Source of the DNA: Alteromonas salexigens
Lineage (GTDB): Bacteria; Pseudomonadota; Gammaproteobacteria; Enterobacterales; Alteromonadaceae
Assembly: GCF_025628895.1 (NCBI RefSeq)
Contig: NZ_JAOTJC010000007.1
Coordinates: 186,001-250,000, forward strand
Direction: 5' to 3'
DNA length: 64,000 nt
Positions 37,535 through 46,588 of the stretch are shown piece after piece (the first letter of the stretch is position 1; each line of letters opens with the position of its first letter). The translations under genes were made by a program, and so were the position numbers. Below the pieces are notes generated by a model, which made no database searches, had not been told where the DNA came from, and was given only the letters and a program-made list of their open reading frames with translations.

Positions 37535-38935
37535 TTAGTAAGCGTCATCCATCGCCGGACCGGCATAGTTATCGAAGCGCGAGAATTGGCCCTGGAAGGT
37601 AAGCCGACTGGTACCGATGGGACCGTTACGCTGCTTACCAATAATAATTTCGGCAATGCCCTTATCTTCACTGTTTTCGTGATACACCTCATCACGGTAT
37701 ATAAACATGATTAAGTCGGCATCCTGCTCGATAGAGCCGGATTCACGCAAGTCTGAGTTGACCGGCCGTTTATCCGCACGTTGTTCCAGTGTTCGGTTAA
37801 GCTGGGATAGCGCTACCACCGGGACTTCCAGCTCTTTCGCCAGTGCCTTCAGTGAGCGTGAAATTTCCGCAATCTCTAACGTCCGGTTGTCACTTAGTGA
37901 CGGCACCCGCATCAACTGCAGGTAATCGATCATAATCATACTGATGCCGCCCCGCTCGCGCGCCAGCTTACGGGCACGGCTACGCACATCCATAGGAGTG
38001 AGACCGGAAGAGTCATCCACAAACAGGTTATCGCTGTCTTTCAGCATGGCCATGGTGTTGGAGATACGAGCCCAGTCTTCGTCGTCTAGCTGCGCTGTAC
38101 GGATTTTTGTCTGGTCAACCCGGCTCAGTGACGCCAGCATACGCATCATGATTTGTTCTGACGGCATTTCCAGTGAGAACACCAAGACCGGCTTCTCTTC
38201 TGCCATCATGGCATTTTCTACCAGGTTCATGGCAAAAGTGGTTTTACCCATTGAAGGTCGGGCGGCCACGATGATGAGGTCTGAGGGCTGCAATCCACTG
38301 GTTTTTTTATCCAGATCAGTGAACCCCGTGGTAACCCCGGTAACCTCTTTGTTGGTTTTAATTAACGCTTCCAGCCGGTCGATGGTTTTACCCAGGACCG
38401 ACTCTACGTTACGGGGGCCTTCATTATCGCCGGTGCGCTTTTCGGCAATTTCAAATACCCGGCTTTCAGCAAAGTCGAGAATATCGGCGCTGTCACGGCC
38501 TTCCGGATTGTAGCCAACTTCAGCAATTTCGTGGGCGACGCCAATCAACTCACGGGTTACCGCCCGCTCACTGATAATTTTCGCGTACGCCACCACGTTG
38601 GCAGAACTGGGCGTATTTTTTGCCAGCTCGCCAAGGTATGCAAAGCCGCCGGCGTCGTCCAGCTCATCATGCTTTTCCAGTTGCTCCGACACGGTGATGA
38701 GATCCACCGGCAGGTTGTCGCCCAGCAAACGCATAATGGCGCGGAAGATAATTTGGTGAGAACGGTTGTAGAAGTCTGACTCGGTAACCAGTTCGGCCAC
38801 TTTATCCCAGCTTTCAGGATCAATAAGCATACTGCCAAGCACAGACTGCTCCGCCTCAATGCTATGAGGAGGCACTTTAAGCTTTTCAATATTTTTATCT
38901 TTAGGGGCCTGGGACGCGTCTTTCACAACTACCAA
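37535..38935 (-). CDS. dnaB: Replicative DNA helicase DnaB
   Basis: A 466-residue hexameric helicase that unwinds DNA at the fork and recruits primase. The N-terminal domain (about 23-125) has PPHSIEAEQSVLGSML; the RecA-like domain starts with RPSMGKTT (226-233), and SQLNRTLEQRADKRPVNSDLRESG is the late family signature. No intein interrupts it. In relatives dnaB follows rplI closely; here about 4 kb of other genes separate them. Confidence 0.96.
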   Translation of the reverse strand: MVVVKDASQAPKDKNIEKLKVPPHSIEAEQSVLGSMLIDPESWDKVAELVTESDFYNRSHQIIFRAIMRLLGDNLPVDLITVSEQLEKHDELDDAGGFAYLGELAKNTPSSANVVAYAKIISERAVTRELIGVAHEIAEVGYNPEGRDSADILDFAESRVFEIAEKRTGDNEGPRNVESVLGKTIDRLEALIKTNKEVTGVTTGFTDLDKKTSGLQPSDLIIVAARPSMGKTTFAMNLVENAMMAEEKPVLVFSLEMPSEQIMMRMLASLSRVDQTKIRTAQLDDEDWARISNTMAMLKDSDNLFVDDSSGLTPMDVRSRARKLARERGGISMIMIDYLQLMRVPSLSDNRTLEIAEISRSLKALAKELEVPVVALSQLNRTLEQRADKRPVNSDLRESGSIEQDADLIMFIYRDEVYHENSEDKGIAEIIIGKQRNGPIGTSRLTFQGQFSRFDNYAGPAMDDAY

Positions 38936-39103
38936 ACTACTTAATTAAACGGCCAGATATTATGCGCTATTTGCGCCGCAATTGCAGTATTCGAGCGAAA
39001 AAATCTGTGGCAGAGAATGCTGTGACGGTAAGCCCGGACAGTTCTGATCCGAGCCGGGAAATGAGGGGGGCAGCCCTCTTAGCTTCGGGACTGACCAGGG
39101 TAA

Positions 39104-39619
39104 TTAAATCGCGCCTCGCACGTCAGCGGGCAACGCTTCTGGTACAGACTGCAGTGGCTTGCTCTTCTCAAGACGCAGAAAGACACCGTTCCACGCCACA
39201 TAAGCAGCCTGATTATTCTGATACAACAGGGTTTGGCCGGGCACGCTGGCATCCGACTCACAGGTAATTCTTACCTGGGTGACCGGACCGGCGTGGAAGT
39301 CCAGATGACGTAGATCCACACGGTAGGTTTTTTCTACACTGGCTTCATCCAGGGTTTCCTCGGTGTACTTGGGAAGCAGGCAGCCATTCTGAGCCAGTTG
39401 GGCGCGATCAGGCTGGTAGCTGAAGGTTTTACCCAGCCACAGCGTAACATCGTCATGGCTAACCGTGGTGGTTGCAGCTCGGGCACTGTCTGTGACGACC
39501 CAGGTGCCCTCAATAGACTGCGCACCACCGACCCCACAGCCGGCCAACAGCCCTGCCGCGATACCTGTAAGTGCCAGACGTGACACGCACTTGCGTAAAA
39601 ATCTCGACCCTGTCTTCAT
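39104..39619 (-). CDS. Hypothetical lipoprotein
   Basis: A 171-residue protein with a lipoprotein signal (lipobox LLAGC, cysteine about 28) and no family I recognise. The mature part is beta-rich, with GTWVVTD near its start like small lipocalin-like or META-type lipoproteins, and two further cysteines (NGCLLPKY, ITCESD) that may pair. A good AGGAG site precedes ATG 39619. It is read in the same direction as the DUF4097 operon, 330 bases downstream of it. Confidence 0.75.
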   Translation of the reverse strand: MKTGSRFLRKCVSRLALTGIAAGLLAGCGVGGAQSIEGTWVVTDSARAATTTVSHDDVTLWLGKTFSYQPDRAQLAQNGCLLPKYTEETLDEASVEKTYRVDLRHLDFHAGPVTQVRITCESDASVPGQTLLYQNNQAAYVAWNGVFLRLEKSKPLQSVPEALPADVRGAI

Positions 39620-39948
39620 TGCTATCTCCTTCCGGCGGTATTACGCCGCCTGTTCTGTGGTCGCGTAAGTAGCAGGCTGTGCCTGTACAACCTCGCACAG
39701 GGGCGGTGCACTGGGCAGCGAATTAAGCCTAAGGGGTACGATAGTATACCCTGCTACAGAACGGCCTTAGACGTGCCCTGCGGGCACGGGGGCGTTACTT
39801 TATTTATCACTACCACCGATAAAGCTAAATATGTGCCAATGTTTACTTTATTCCCGCAAAAGGAGATTGGTGGCGGACATTACAATTATGTAGGGAAGGA
39901 AGAAGAGTATGCCAAAGCCCGTTTTACACGGGCTTTGGCAAAGGGAGG
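39620..39948. other. Gene-free region beside DUF4097 gene
   Basis: These 329 bases contain two hairpins and no supported gene. One is a perfect 13-bp stem with a five-base loop (39910-39940), just past the DUF4097 stop codon; it lacks a T run. The other is CGTGCCC-TGC-GGGCACG (39772-39788). A TATACT box read leftward near 39744-39749 may serve the lipoprotein gene. A 124-codon open frame on the plus strand is not family-like and is dismissed. Confidence 0.5.
39910..39940 (-). terminator. Perfect hairpin past DUF4097 gene
   Basis: TGCCAAAGCCCGT pairs perfectly with ACGGGCTTTGGCA around a five-base loop. It begins nine bases past the stop codon of the leftward DUF4097 gene. A T run is missing on both strands, so it may act as a 3' stabilising stem rather than a classic terminator. 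Confidence 0.5.
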
Positions 39949-40938
39949 TTACTGGCGGTGGGTAGTTAGTTTAACCCGTCCACTGACCGTGGAAATATCA
40001 ACACTGGCGTCACCGCCCTGGTTGGCAAATTTCAGCCAGCGGCTGGGTCCGTATTTGGCTTTCTGCATTTTGTCGGACGTAAGATCGTTAATAATATTCC
40101 CGCCGGCATGGGCCTCAATATTAAATCGCGCTGAAACATTTGGCTGAAAGGCCAGGTTCAGACTGCCGCCCACTGACGACGCCCGCACATCGCCATTGTT
40201 GTTGAGCGTCAGGCTGGCGTCTACTCTGCCGTTGACCGTTTCTATGCGCAGTTCAGAGACGGCCTGCATAGTAAGTTCAATATCACCATTAACGGTTTCT
40301 ACACCGACGTCAGGACTGCTGGTGATCACATCGATGTCACCATTCACGGAGTCGAAACGGGCGTCACTATCACCGGTGTGATTGCCGCTGATATCACCGT
40401 TTACAGTTTCTACATTAATGTCTCCGGATACATCCTCAAGCGTTATATCCCCATTGACCGCTTCCAGCTTTACTCTGCCGGCCAGCGACCGGGCACGAAT
40501 ATCACCATTGACCACGTCGGTACGCACCGAATGAGTGAGGTCCGTGAGCGTGACATCGGCGTTAATGGTTTCATACGTCACCTGTGCGCCATGAGGAACA
40601 TAAATGGTCAGTTCATCCCCGTCATGGCTGGCCCAGTCCCGCCAGTCGCGGTTACGCCGCCGGGTTTCCACTTTAATTACCACCGCATTACCATTCTTCT
40701 CGAAGATAAATTCTTCGGTCTGCTCGCCCAACTCTCCGGTGACCCTGATTTCCGCTTTGTCCCAGCCGATGATATCCGCGGACCCGTTCATATGTTCTAC
40801 TTCCACAAACGGCGCGTCGCTGGTTTGCAGGGTTTTGTCCACCTTCTCTCCGGCCACTACCGCACTACTTAGCGCTAACAGGCCAATGCTCAACAGGGAC
40901 CGGCCCGAAAAGGCCATTGCTTGAATTACTGATGTCAT
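39949..40938 (-). CDS. DUF4097 repeat protein
   Basis: An exported protein of the DUF4097 family, likely a beta-solenoid. After the signal peptide (ending VVAGE) the body carries a run of repeats of about 18-22 residues with the motif VNGDI: TDVVNGDI, EAVNGDI, ETVNGDI, DSVNGDI, ETVNGDI and ETVNGRV. ATG 40938 has the better signal peptide; ATG 40950 is four codons upstream. It is the third gene of an ECF sigma/anti-sigma operon and so is probably its target or envelope effector. Function unknown. Confidence 0.85.
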   Translation of the reverse strand: MTSVIQAMAFSGRSLLSIGLLALSSAVVAGEKVDKTLQTSDAPFVEVEHMNGSADIIGWDKAEIRVTGELGEQTEEFIFEKNGNAVVIKVETRRRNRDWRDWASHDGDELTIYVPHGAQVTYETINADVTLTDLTHSVRTDVVNGDIRARSLAGRVKLEAVNGDITLEDVSGDINVETVNGDISGNHTGDSDARFDSVNGDIDVITSSPDVGVETVNGDIELTMQAVSELRIETVNGRVDASLTLNNNGDVRASSVGGSLNLAFQPNVSARFNIEAHAGGNIINDLTSDKMQKAKYGPSRWLKFANQGGDASVDISTVSGRVKLTTHRQ

Positions 40939-40959
40939 TTTGTCACTCACCTATTGAAG

Positions 40960-41460
40960 TTAAATTTGTTGCCATTGCGGCGCATGTACCCGTTCTATGA
41001 GGGTAATTTGTTGTTGGTGGACCTGTTGCAACATGCGCAGCAAGGCCCCGTTATTTGGATCTTCTTTTAACGCCGCTTTAATCGCGCTGGCAGCCTCGTC
41101 CAGTTCAGCAAGCTGCGCCTCCCAATTCTCCGTCATCGCCGGCGCGTCGGTGTACTGCACCAGCAACGCCTGCTTCTGCTGTTCATGCTGATTACTCAAC
41201 GCCTTTACCAGGGCCTGCCCGGTTGGGTGGTCAGTAGCCGGTACCGACGTCTGCTGAATGCCATACCAGCTGAGGCTCACAACAAGGGCCACACTGGCTG
41301 CAACAGCCGCCAAGCGGCGGTGGCGATTCTGGGGCACAGTACCGGTGTCGTGTTGGTGTTCTATACCTAATTCAATTCCACGCCATAAGTCTCGCTGCGG
41401 GGCTTTTTCTTTCGCCAGATCATGCAGCTGCTGGTTCAATTGCTGTTCGAATTTACTCAT
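40960..41460 (-). CDS. Putative anti-sigma factor, single membrane span
   Basis: A 166-residue protein with a short cytosolic N-terminus (about 1-48, EQQLNQQLHDLAKEKAPQRDLW), one membrane helix (about 49-67, RLAAVAASVALVVSLSWYG) and a helical periplasmic part rich in Gln/Leu. It lacks a zinc-binding anti-sigma motif. The role is inferred from size, topology and an eight-base coding overlap with the preceding ECF sigma factor gene, the usual sigma/anti-sigma layout. Confidence 0.75.
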   Translation of the reverse strand: MSKFEQQLNQQLHDLAKEKAPQRDLWRGIELGIEHQHDTGTVPQNRHRRLAAVAASVALVVSLSWYGIQQTSVPATDHPTGQALVKALSNQHEQQKQALLVQYTDAPAMTENWEAQLAELDEAASAIKAALKEDPNNGALLRMLQQVHQQQITLIERVHAPQWQQI

Positions 41461-42028
41461 CGGTATACCCCATCCACTCTTTCAGCAGGTGTTTGGCACG
41501 GTGAAACTGTGCCTTACTCGACCCCACTGCCATATTCAGCATGTTGGCTATCTCCTCATGCCGGTAACCTTCAATTGCATGGAGCACAAACACCATGCGG
41601 GCCCGTTCAGGTAAACGCACTATGTACGCCTCCAGGTCTACATCGCCAGCCGAACCTTCTGCTGTATGATGCTCGGCAGCACTGCCTTCTATATTGAACA
41701 TACGGTGTACCCAGCCCCGCTGCTTGCGCATGTAACTCACGGTGATATTCGCGGTCACACTATGCAGCCAGGTGGAGAATTTACTTTTGGCATTATAATT
41801 ATCCAGCTTACGCCACAACTGAATAAACACTTCCTGGGTCGCATCTTCAGCTAACCCCTGATCAGCCGTCAGCCGATAACTCAGGGCATGTACGCGCCCC
41901 ACATAGCGGTCATACAATTGCCGGTAAGCCTGTTTATCACCGGCCTGCGCTGCTTCAATCAACGCCTGCTCACGCGCCATTGTAAACGTGTCCTGTGCAT
42001 CTACTACGCTACGGTGCGTTGTCTCCAT
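41453..42028 (-). CDS. ECF-type RNA polymerase sigma factor
   Basis: A 191-residue sigma-70 family factor with only regions 2 and 4. Region 2 (about 28-95) has AYRQLYDRYVGRVHALSYRL and the DATQEVFIQLW -10-recognition block; region 4 (about 130-185) has LPERARMVFVLHAIEGYRHEEIANML and the helix-turn-helix MAVGSSKAQFHRAKHLL. It heads a leftward operon with the anti-sigma candidate and the DUF4097 gene, which suggests envelope stress control. ATG 41980 is an alternative start. Confidence 0.9.
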   Translation of the reverse strand: METTHRSVVDAQDTFTMAREQALIEAAQAGDKQAYRQLYDRYVGRVHALSYRLTADQGLAEDATQEVFIQLWRKLDNYNAKSKFSTWLHSVTANITVSYMRKQRGWVHRMFNIEGSAAEHHTAEGSAGDVDLEAYIVRLPERARMVFVLHAIEGYRHEEIANMLNMAVGSSKAQFHRAKHLLKEWMGYTDE

Positions 42029-42184
42029 GGACTCTCATTACCTGTCTGTCAGCCAGCTAAGGGGCTTATTGTTGTTCTTAAGAGGTTAGTCGTAGCCTAA
42101 GCTACAAAGGTTTAAATGCGAAAAGTTTTTTTGTCGGCCATTCACTGGCATCATAGTCGTACCCTTGTTGTTCAGGACAGACCC

Positions 42185-42817
42185 ATGCATATCGATGCCT
42201 TATACGCCGGCAAACCTGCCCCATTCGGCCCCCGTGGTGCGCCAAGCAGCATCAGAAAAACACCGCGCGATAGCCTTACCGTTTATACCCACGGCACCGC
42301 CGAGGACGAACAGGGCAACAAGAAGCTACACGGCGGTCCGGAAAAAGTGCTGCACCACTTTAGTCTCGCCAGCTACGCCACATTGCGCGAGCACTTCCCC
42401 GAGGTCGATTTTGCGCGAGGCAGCATTGGCGAAAATCTGACAGTGCCCGGTATGCATGACGATGCAATTTATATCGGTGATGTGTGGCAGCTCGGTGAGG
42501 TGCAGGTACAGGTAAGCGCCCCACGGGCACCCTGTAATAAAATTTCCCACCGCTATGGAGTAAAAAATCTCGACCGTTTTGTTGGCAGTGCTGGCATTAC
42601 CGGATGGTATTACAGGGTAATCACACCGGGCCAGATTAAGGTGGGTGACGCAGTGCGCAGACTCTCCCGGGAAACAGACACGGTGTCAGTACAGGCGCTG
42701 ATGCGCTGTGTGTATAACAAAACCGATACCGAATCAGCCCGTCGCTATGCTCAATTGGCCGTTCTGGATGATGAATGGAGAGAAAAATGTGAGCGGGTAG
42801 CCAGTCGTCAGACATAA
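42185..42817 (+). CDS. MOSC domain protein (YiiM-like)
   Basis: A 210-residue protein with the MOSC fold, binding molybdenum cofactor through a conserved cysteine (APCNKISHR). Other family blocks: KLHGGPEKVLHHFS, GSIGENLTV and GVKNLDRFVGSAGITGWYYRV. E. coli YiiM reduces N-hydroxylated base analogues such as 6-hydroxylaminopurine. I choose ATG 42185, with AGGA upstream; the open frame starts 23 codons earlier without support. A bidirectional terminator follows. Confidence 0.88.
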   Translation: MHIDALYAGKPAPFGPRGAPSSIRKTPRDSLTVYTHGTAEDEQGNKKLHGGPEKVLHHFSLASYATLREHFPEVDFARGSIGENLTVPGMHDDAIYIGDVWQLGEVQVQVSAPRAPCNKISHRYGVKNLDRFVGSAGITGWYYRVITPGQIKVGDAVRRLSRETDTVSVQALMRCVYNKTDTESARRYAQLAVLDDEWREKCERVASRQT

Positions 42818-42848
42818 AAAAACCGCTGCGTGTCGGCAGCGGCTTTTT
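42816..42848. terminator. Bidirectional terminator between MOSC gene and rplI
   Basis: Stem CCGCTGC-GTGTCG-GCAGCGG (42823-42842) with an A run before and TTTTT after. It serves the rightward MOSC gene and the leftward ribosomal protein operon. Confidence 0.88.
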
Positions 42849-42870
42849 CTGTCATTACAAAGCGGCGCGA

Positions 42871-43323
42871 TTACGCTTCTTTGATAATGATAACCTTGAT
42901 AGAGGTGACTACATCAGAGTGCAGTTGCAGGTCGATGTCATACTCGCCTGTTTCACGCAGTGTACCAGTAGGCAGTTTAACTTCTGACTTTTCTACTTCT
43001 ACACCTGCCGCGTTAATCGCGTCAGCGATATCGCGGGTACCGACAGAACCGAACAGCTTGCCTTCTTCGCCAGCAGGTGAAGCAATAGTAACTTCGCCCA
43101 GCGCGCGGATTTTCTCGGCACGAGCTTCAGCAGTCTGCAGCTCTTGAGCAATCTTCGCTTCCAGTTCGGCACGACGTGCTTCGAACTTCTCGATGTTGTC
43201 TTTAGTTGCAGGTACTGCTTTACCCTGTGGGAAAAGGAAGTTACGTGCAAAACCTGATTTTACATTAACCTGGTCGCCCAGACCGCCAAGGTTGGCGATT
43301 TTATCTAGTAGGATGATATCCAT
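42871..43323 (-). CDS. rplI: 50S ribosomal protein L9
   Basis: A 150-residue two-domain ribosomal protein. The N-terminal block [33 protein letters not shown] binds 23S rRNA; a long helix connects to the C-terminal domain. Last gene of rpsF-rpsR-rplI, followed by the terminator at 42823. Confidence 0.97.
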   Translation of the reverse strand: MDIILLDKIANLGGLGDQVNVKSGFARNFLFPQGKAVPATKDNIEKFEARRAELEAKIAQELQTAEARAEKIRALGEVTIASPAGEEGKLFGSVGTRDIADAINAAGVEVEKSEVKLPTGTLRETGEYDIDLQLHSDVVTSIKVIIIKEA

Positions 43324-43349
43324 CTATGCTACCCCTTAAACTTCGCCAA

Positions 43350-43577
43350 TTACTTATGTGAATCAGTGTACGGAAGCAGTGCAAGGAAACGTGCACGCTT
43401 GATCGCAGAAGACAGCTGACGCTGATACTTTGCGCTCGTACCAGTGATACGGCTAGGGACGATCTTACCGCTCTCAGTGATATAGTTCTTCAGAGTAGCG
43501 ATATCTTTATAATCAATTTCAGTCACACCTTCTGCAGTGAAACGGCAGAACTTACGACGTCTGAAAAAACGAGCCAT
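43350..43577 (-). CDS. rpsR: 30S ribosomal protein S18
   Basis: A 75-residue protein with the S18 core [46 protein letters not shown]. It sits 11 bases behind rpsF, with no priB gene between. Confidence 0.97.
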   Translation of the reverse strand: MARFFRRRKFCRFTAEGVTEIDYKDIATLKNYITESGKIVPSRITGTSAKYQRQLSSAIKRARFLALLPYTDSHK

Positions 43578-43588
43578 GGGTATTCTCC

Positions 43589-43987
43589 TTAAGCGTTGTC
43601 TTCAGTGGTTTCAGTTTTCTTTTCTGCACGCTCTGTACGAGGAGCAGAATCATCACGACGCTCACGACGCTCTTCTTTCATCATCGGAGAAGGCTCAGTT
43701 ACTACGTCTTTAGTGCGCATAACCAGGTTACGCAGGATGACATCGTTGAAGCGGAAAGCATTTTCCAGTTCGTCAACCGCTTCAGCCGTAGCTTCAGCAT
43801 TGATAAGAACATAGTGTGCTTTATGCAGCTTCTCGATTGGGTATGCCAGTTGACGACGGCCCCAATCTTCTAAACGATGAATCTGACCACCGTCTTGCTT
43901 CAGGATTGTGGTATAACGCTCGATCATACCAGGTACTTGTTCACTCTGATCAGGGTGAACCATAAATACGATTTCGTAATGACGCAT
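43589..43987 (-). CDS. rpsF: 30S ribosomal protein S6
   Basis: A 132-residue protein starting [25 protein letters not shown] at ATG 43987, preceded by AAGGAG. The C-terminal tail is long and charged ([21 protein letters not shown]), as in other gammaproteobacteria; in E. coli this tail receives extra glutamates. The open frame upstream of 43987 is the leader, not coding. Confidence 0.96.
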   Translation of the reverse strand: MRHYEIVFMVHPDQSEQVPGMIERYTTILKQDGGQIHRLEDWGRRQLAYPIEKLHKAHYVLINAEATAEAVDELENAFRFNDVILRNLVMRTKDVVTEPSPMMKEERRERRDDSAPRTERAEKKTETTEDNA

Positions 43988-44074
43988 TAAACGCTCCTTA
44001 CGGTTGTAGCCTCGGCAGTACAGCCACTCTGCATAGAGACAAGGAACTAGGTTTGGTTGGCTGTAAGGGCGCGC

Positions 44075-44103
44075 ATTATACGCACACAATTGCCGCTGCA
44101 CAA
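44075..44103 (-). promoter_or_regulatory. Sigma-70 promoter of rpsF operon
   Basis: Read leftward: TTGTGC (44103-44098), a 17-base spacer and a perfect TATAAT (44080-44075), about 88 bases upstream of the rpsF ATG. Confidence 0.75.
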
Positions 44104-44130
44104 GTAGTAAGCAGGTATTTTATACAGCGG

Positions 44131-45033
44131 TTAATGAGTGGCACCGTTGCCGGTAGAAACCAGCACCGCCACACCCAGTAATGCCGCCAGCGACCAGATA
44201 AGCACCCGCCACGTAAAGCGCTCCCCCATTATCCAGGCCACCCCCAGGCTCATAATGGCACTGGTGGCGATAAGCGTCTGCACGACGGCGGCCTTGGCAT
44301 GGGCAAACGCCAGCATTTGCAGAAAAATCGCTGCGGTGGTACCCAGCAGCGTGGCGATGACAAATGTGGGCCATAGTTTACCCGCTGACGGGGCGACCAC
44401 ATCGCCTTGTCTGGGTAGCAGTCGGGTGCGGGTTGCCACGATGAGCAGGGCCACCAGCACCAGACCACCAATCAGCCGGTACATTGCGGCGCTGGCTGCA
44501 TCAATATCACCCCCGACCAGAATATCGCGGCTGATAACGGCACCAATGGCCTGGCATATGGCCGCGCCCACACCAAACAGATATCCGCTCGATGCTACAA
44601 TATGCGTGGCGCTGCGCTTGTTGCTCTTGATGACCATGTCCACTGAAAACAAAATCATGCCCACGCCCAGCCATTGCTGCCAAGTGATCCACTCCGCAAT
44701 CCAGGCCATGGCAAGCAGCGCGGTGAAGATGGGGGCCAGGGTTTCCGCCACCAGTACCGCCTGACTGTCACCAATGCTGGTGAGCGCCTTGAAGAACAGT
44801 GTATCGCCGATGCCAATGCCGATCACACCGCTCAACAGCAACCACAGTAAGGTGTCTGTACTAACCGACTGCGCGGGCGACAGCCACAGGGTCACCCCCA
44901 GCAGCAACACCACTGAAATGAGCCCCTTCCAGAAATTCATGGCCAGCGGTGAGAAAACCTGACCACTCCCCCGAAACAAGCGGGCGGCAATGGCCCAGCA
45001 TAAAGCGGTGCCCAGGGCGGCGAATATTCCCAT
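44131..45033 (-). CDS. EamA/DMT family transporter
   Basis: A 300-residue inner-membrane protein with ten hydrophobic segments in two EamA halves (about 3-135 and 148-290). These transporters usually export amino acids or small metabolites. The N-terminus MGIFAALGTALCWAIAARLFRGSG is typical. It lies upstream of the rpsF promoter and is unlikely to be part of that operon. Substrate unknown. Confidence 0.88.
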   Translation of the reverse strand: MGIFAALGTALCWAIAARLFRGSGQVFSPLAMNFWKGLISVVLLLGVTLWLSPAQSVSTDTLLWLLLSGVIGIGIGDTLFFKALTSIGDSQAVLVAETLAPIFTALLAMAWIAEWITWQQWLGVGMILFSVDMVIKSNKRSATHIVASSGYLFGVGAAICQAIGAVISRDILVGGDIDAASAAMYRLIGGLVLVALLIVATRTRLLPRQGDVVAPSAGKLWPTFVIATLLGTTAAIFLQMLAFAHAKAAVVQTLIATSAIMSLGVAWIMGERFTWRVLIWSLAALLGVAVLVSTGNGATH

Positions 45034-45160
45034 GCGAATTTCCGGTTAATCAGTTAATAGTGAATAAGTGACGTTATGCGCCGGCAGGCGGTAGCGCTGC
45101 CGGGCAGAAAAGCGCGCTAGTGTAGCCAGTGATGGCCGTTACGCGCAACCTAAAGGCGGG

Positions 45161-45691
45161 TTAAAACGGATTAAGTGTATAGCCGTGCTGTTGCAGCAGC
45201 GCATGGGCGGTCATGGCTGAGAGCGACAGCGCCACGCCATCAATCAGCATATCCCGAGACAAACCGTGCCCCATAAACGACTGGCCACACATTATCACTG
45301 TGACATTATGCTCAAGCAGGGCCTTAACCAGCTGAATATTGGCATTTACTCCCTGCTGCTTTTGTTTGTAGGCCTGGGGTTTGAGTAAATCCAGACTCGC
45401 GCCGCCATGCACCACTAACGCAACCTGAATATTGTCTTTGGGGATCCCGTTGGCCACATGCATATTGATAAACCGGGCCACAGAATCGAATTGCTGGTTC
45501 ACCTTGCCGGGCTCTGCGGCTGATACGGCATCAAACGCCACTTTAAGGCGCGTTGATGACTCCATTTCCACGCCGGGTACCGCTGCATGTTTACCGTATT
45601 CCGTGAACACCGGTCCCGCCACAAAGTCGCTTCGATCCGCGCTGGCCTCCCAGCTGCACACCAGCATTAAAATACTTATGAATCGCCACAT
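45161..45691 (-). CDS. Exported DsrE-like protein
   Basis: A 176-residue protein with a signal peptide (ending WEASA, about 18) and a DsrE/DsrF-like fold. The motif VALVVHGGASLDLL and the later VTVIMCGQSFMGHGLS resemble family members, with one cysteine in the usual position. Periplasmic DsrE-like proteins are common in Alteromonadales but without known function. It lies downstream of the DUF1080 gene in the same direction, 85 bases past it. Confidence 0.82.
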   Translation of the reverse strand: MWRFISILMLVCSWEASADRSDFVAGPVFTEYGKHAAVPGVEMESSTRLKVAFDAVSAAEPGKVNQQFDSVARFINMHVANGIPKDNIQVALVVHGGASLDLLKPQAYKQKQQGVNANIQLVKALLEHNVTVIMCGQSFMGHGLSRDMLIDGVALSLSAMTAHALLQQHGYTLNPF

Positions 45692-45741
45692 AATTGTTCC
45701 CTGATTGCTGTTGTTGGCGTTATAGCATCATGACCGGATTA

Positions 45742-45766
45742 CCCGTGCAAGGGGTATTTGCACGGG
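45742..45766 (-). other. Stem-loop past DUF1080 gene
   Basis: CCCGTGCAA pairs with TTGCACGGG (45742-45750, 45758-45766). It lies 11 bases past the DUF1080 stop codon and probably marks the 3' end of the keto-sugar operon, though a T run is missing. Confidence 0.5.
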
Positions 45767-45776
45767 CAATATCCTG

Positions 45777-46538
45777 TTAAAGCTCCCGCACCCAGATATT
45801 TCTGAAACTCACCGGGTTTGAGTGGTCTTGCAATTGCAGTGGCGCACAACCATGGGCGGTGTAGGACGGCGCGCCAATCCATTCGGTTTTGCCTTGCACC
45901 TCGGCGTGATGTTGTATAACCACGCCATTATGCAGCACGGTGACGTAGGCAGGCTCTATCAGCTTATCACCCTCAAATTCCGGCGCAGTAAACAGGATAT
46001 CGTAGGTTTGCCATTCGCCCGGTGCACGCATGGCGTTGACCAGCGGGATGTGCTGCTTATAGATTGCGCCCGCCTGGCCATTCGGGTACGTCTTGTTATT
46101 GTAGGAGTCCAGGATTTGCACTTCATAGCGCTGTTGCAGAAATACTCCACTGTTATTGCGTTGCTGGCCGTCCAGCCCGGTGACATCCGTCGGTGTTTTC
46201 CATTCAAGATGCAGTTGTATATCGCAGAACGCTTGCTTGGTAGCGATATCGCCGGTGCCGGGCTGCACAGTAAGCACACCGTCCTGCACGGTCCAGTTGG
46301 CCGGTCCACCTTTCACTGATTCCCAGGCCGTCAGGTCGTTACCACCGAACAGCACCACGGCGTCGGAGGGTGGCTGACCGGGTTTGGCTTTCACCACAGG
46401 CGGCACCGGCTCCCAGACTTCGGTTTTCGCAGCTTGCTGCTCCCGGGTTAACTCACGGTTTTCATCAGCCACCGCAGGTTGTGTGATACTGAATGCGCCG
46501 ATCATCATACCGGCAATGGCGAATGTTGAACGTGTCAT
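45777..46538 (-). CDS. DUF1080 (3-keto-disaccharide hydrolase-like) protein
   Basis: A 253-residue periplasmic protein with a signal peptide (about 1-25, ending PAVAD) and a concanavalin-like DUF1080 domain: [51 protein letters not shown] and the end block [15 protein letters not shown]. Family members cleave 3-keto-glycosides. ATG 46538 has GGAG six bases ahead; the upstream in-frame ATG at 46592 adds no signal-like residues. It is the last gene of the leftward operon with the GMC dehydrogenase that would make its substrate. Confidence 0.88.
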   Translation of the reverse strand: MTRSTFAIAGMMIGAFSITQPAVADENRELTREQQAAKTEVWEPVPPVVKAKPGQPPSDAVVLFGGNDLTAWESVKGGPANWTVQDGVLTVQPGTGDIATKQAFCDIQLHLEWKTPTDVTGLDGQQRNNSGVFLQQRYEVQILDSYNNKTYPNGQAGAIYKQHIPLVNAMRAPGEWQTYDILFTAPEFEGDKLIEPAYVTVLHNGVVIQHHAEVQGKTEWIGAPSYTAHGCAPLQLQDHSNPVSFRNIWVREL

Positions 46539-46588
46539 GGTCGCTCCATTATAAGCTCTACTGAAAAAGGTTGGTTGAATGGCTCTCA

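Noticed and set aside
39773..40147. 124-codon open frame on the plus strand
   Set aside because: It spans a hairpin and the end of the DUF4097 gene, has no binding site and no family-like composition.
43988..44101. Upstream extension of rpsF by 38 codons
   Set aside because: It contains the TATAAT promoter region leader, and AAGGAG supports ATG 43987.
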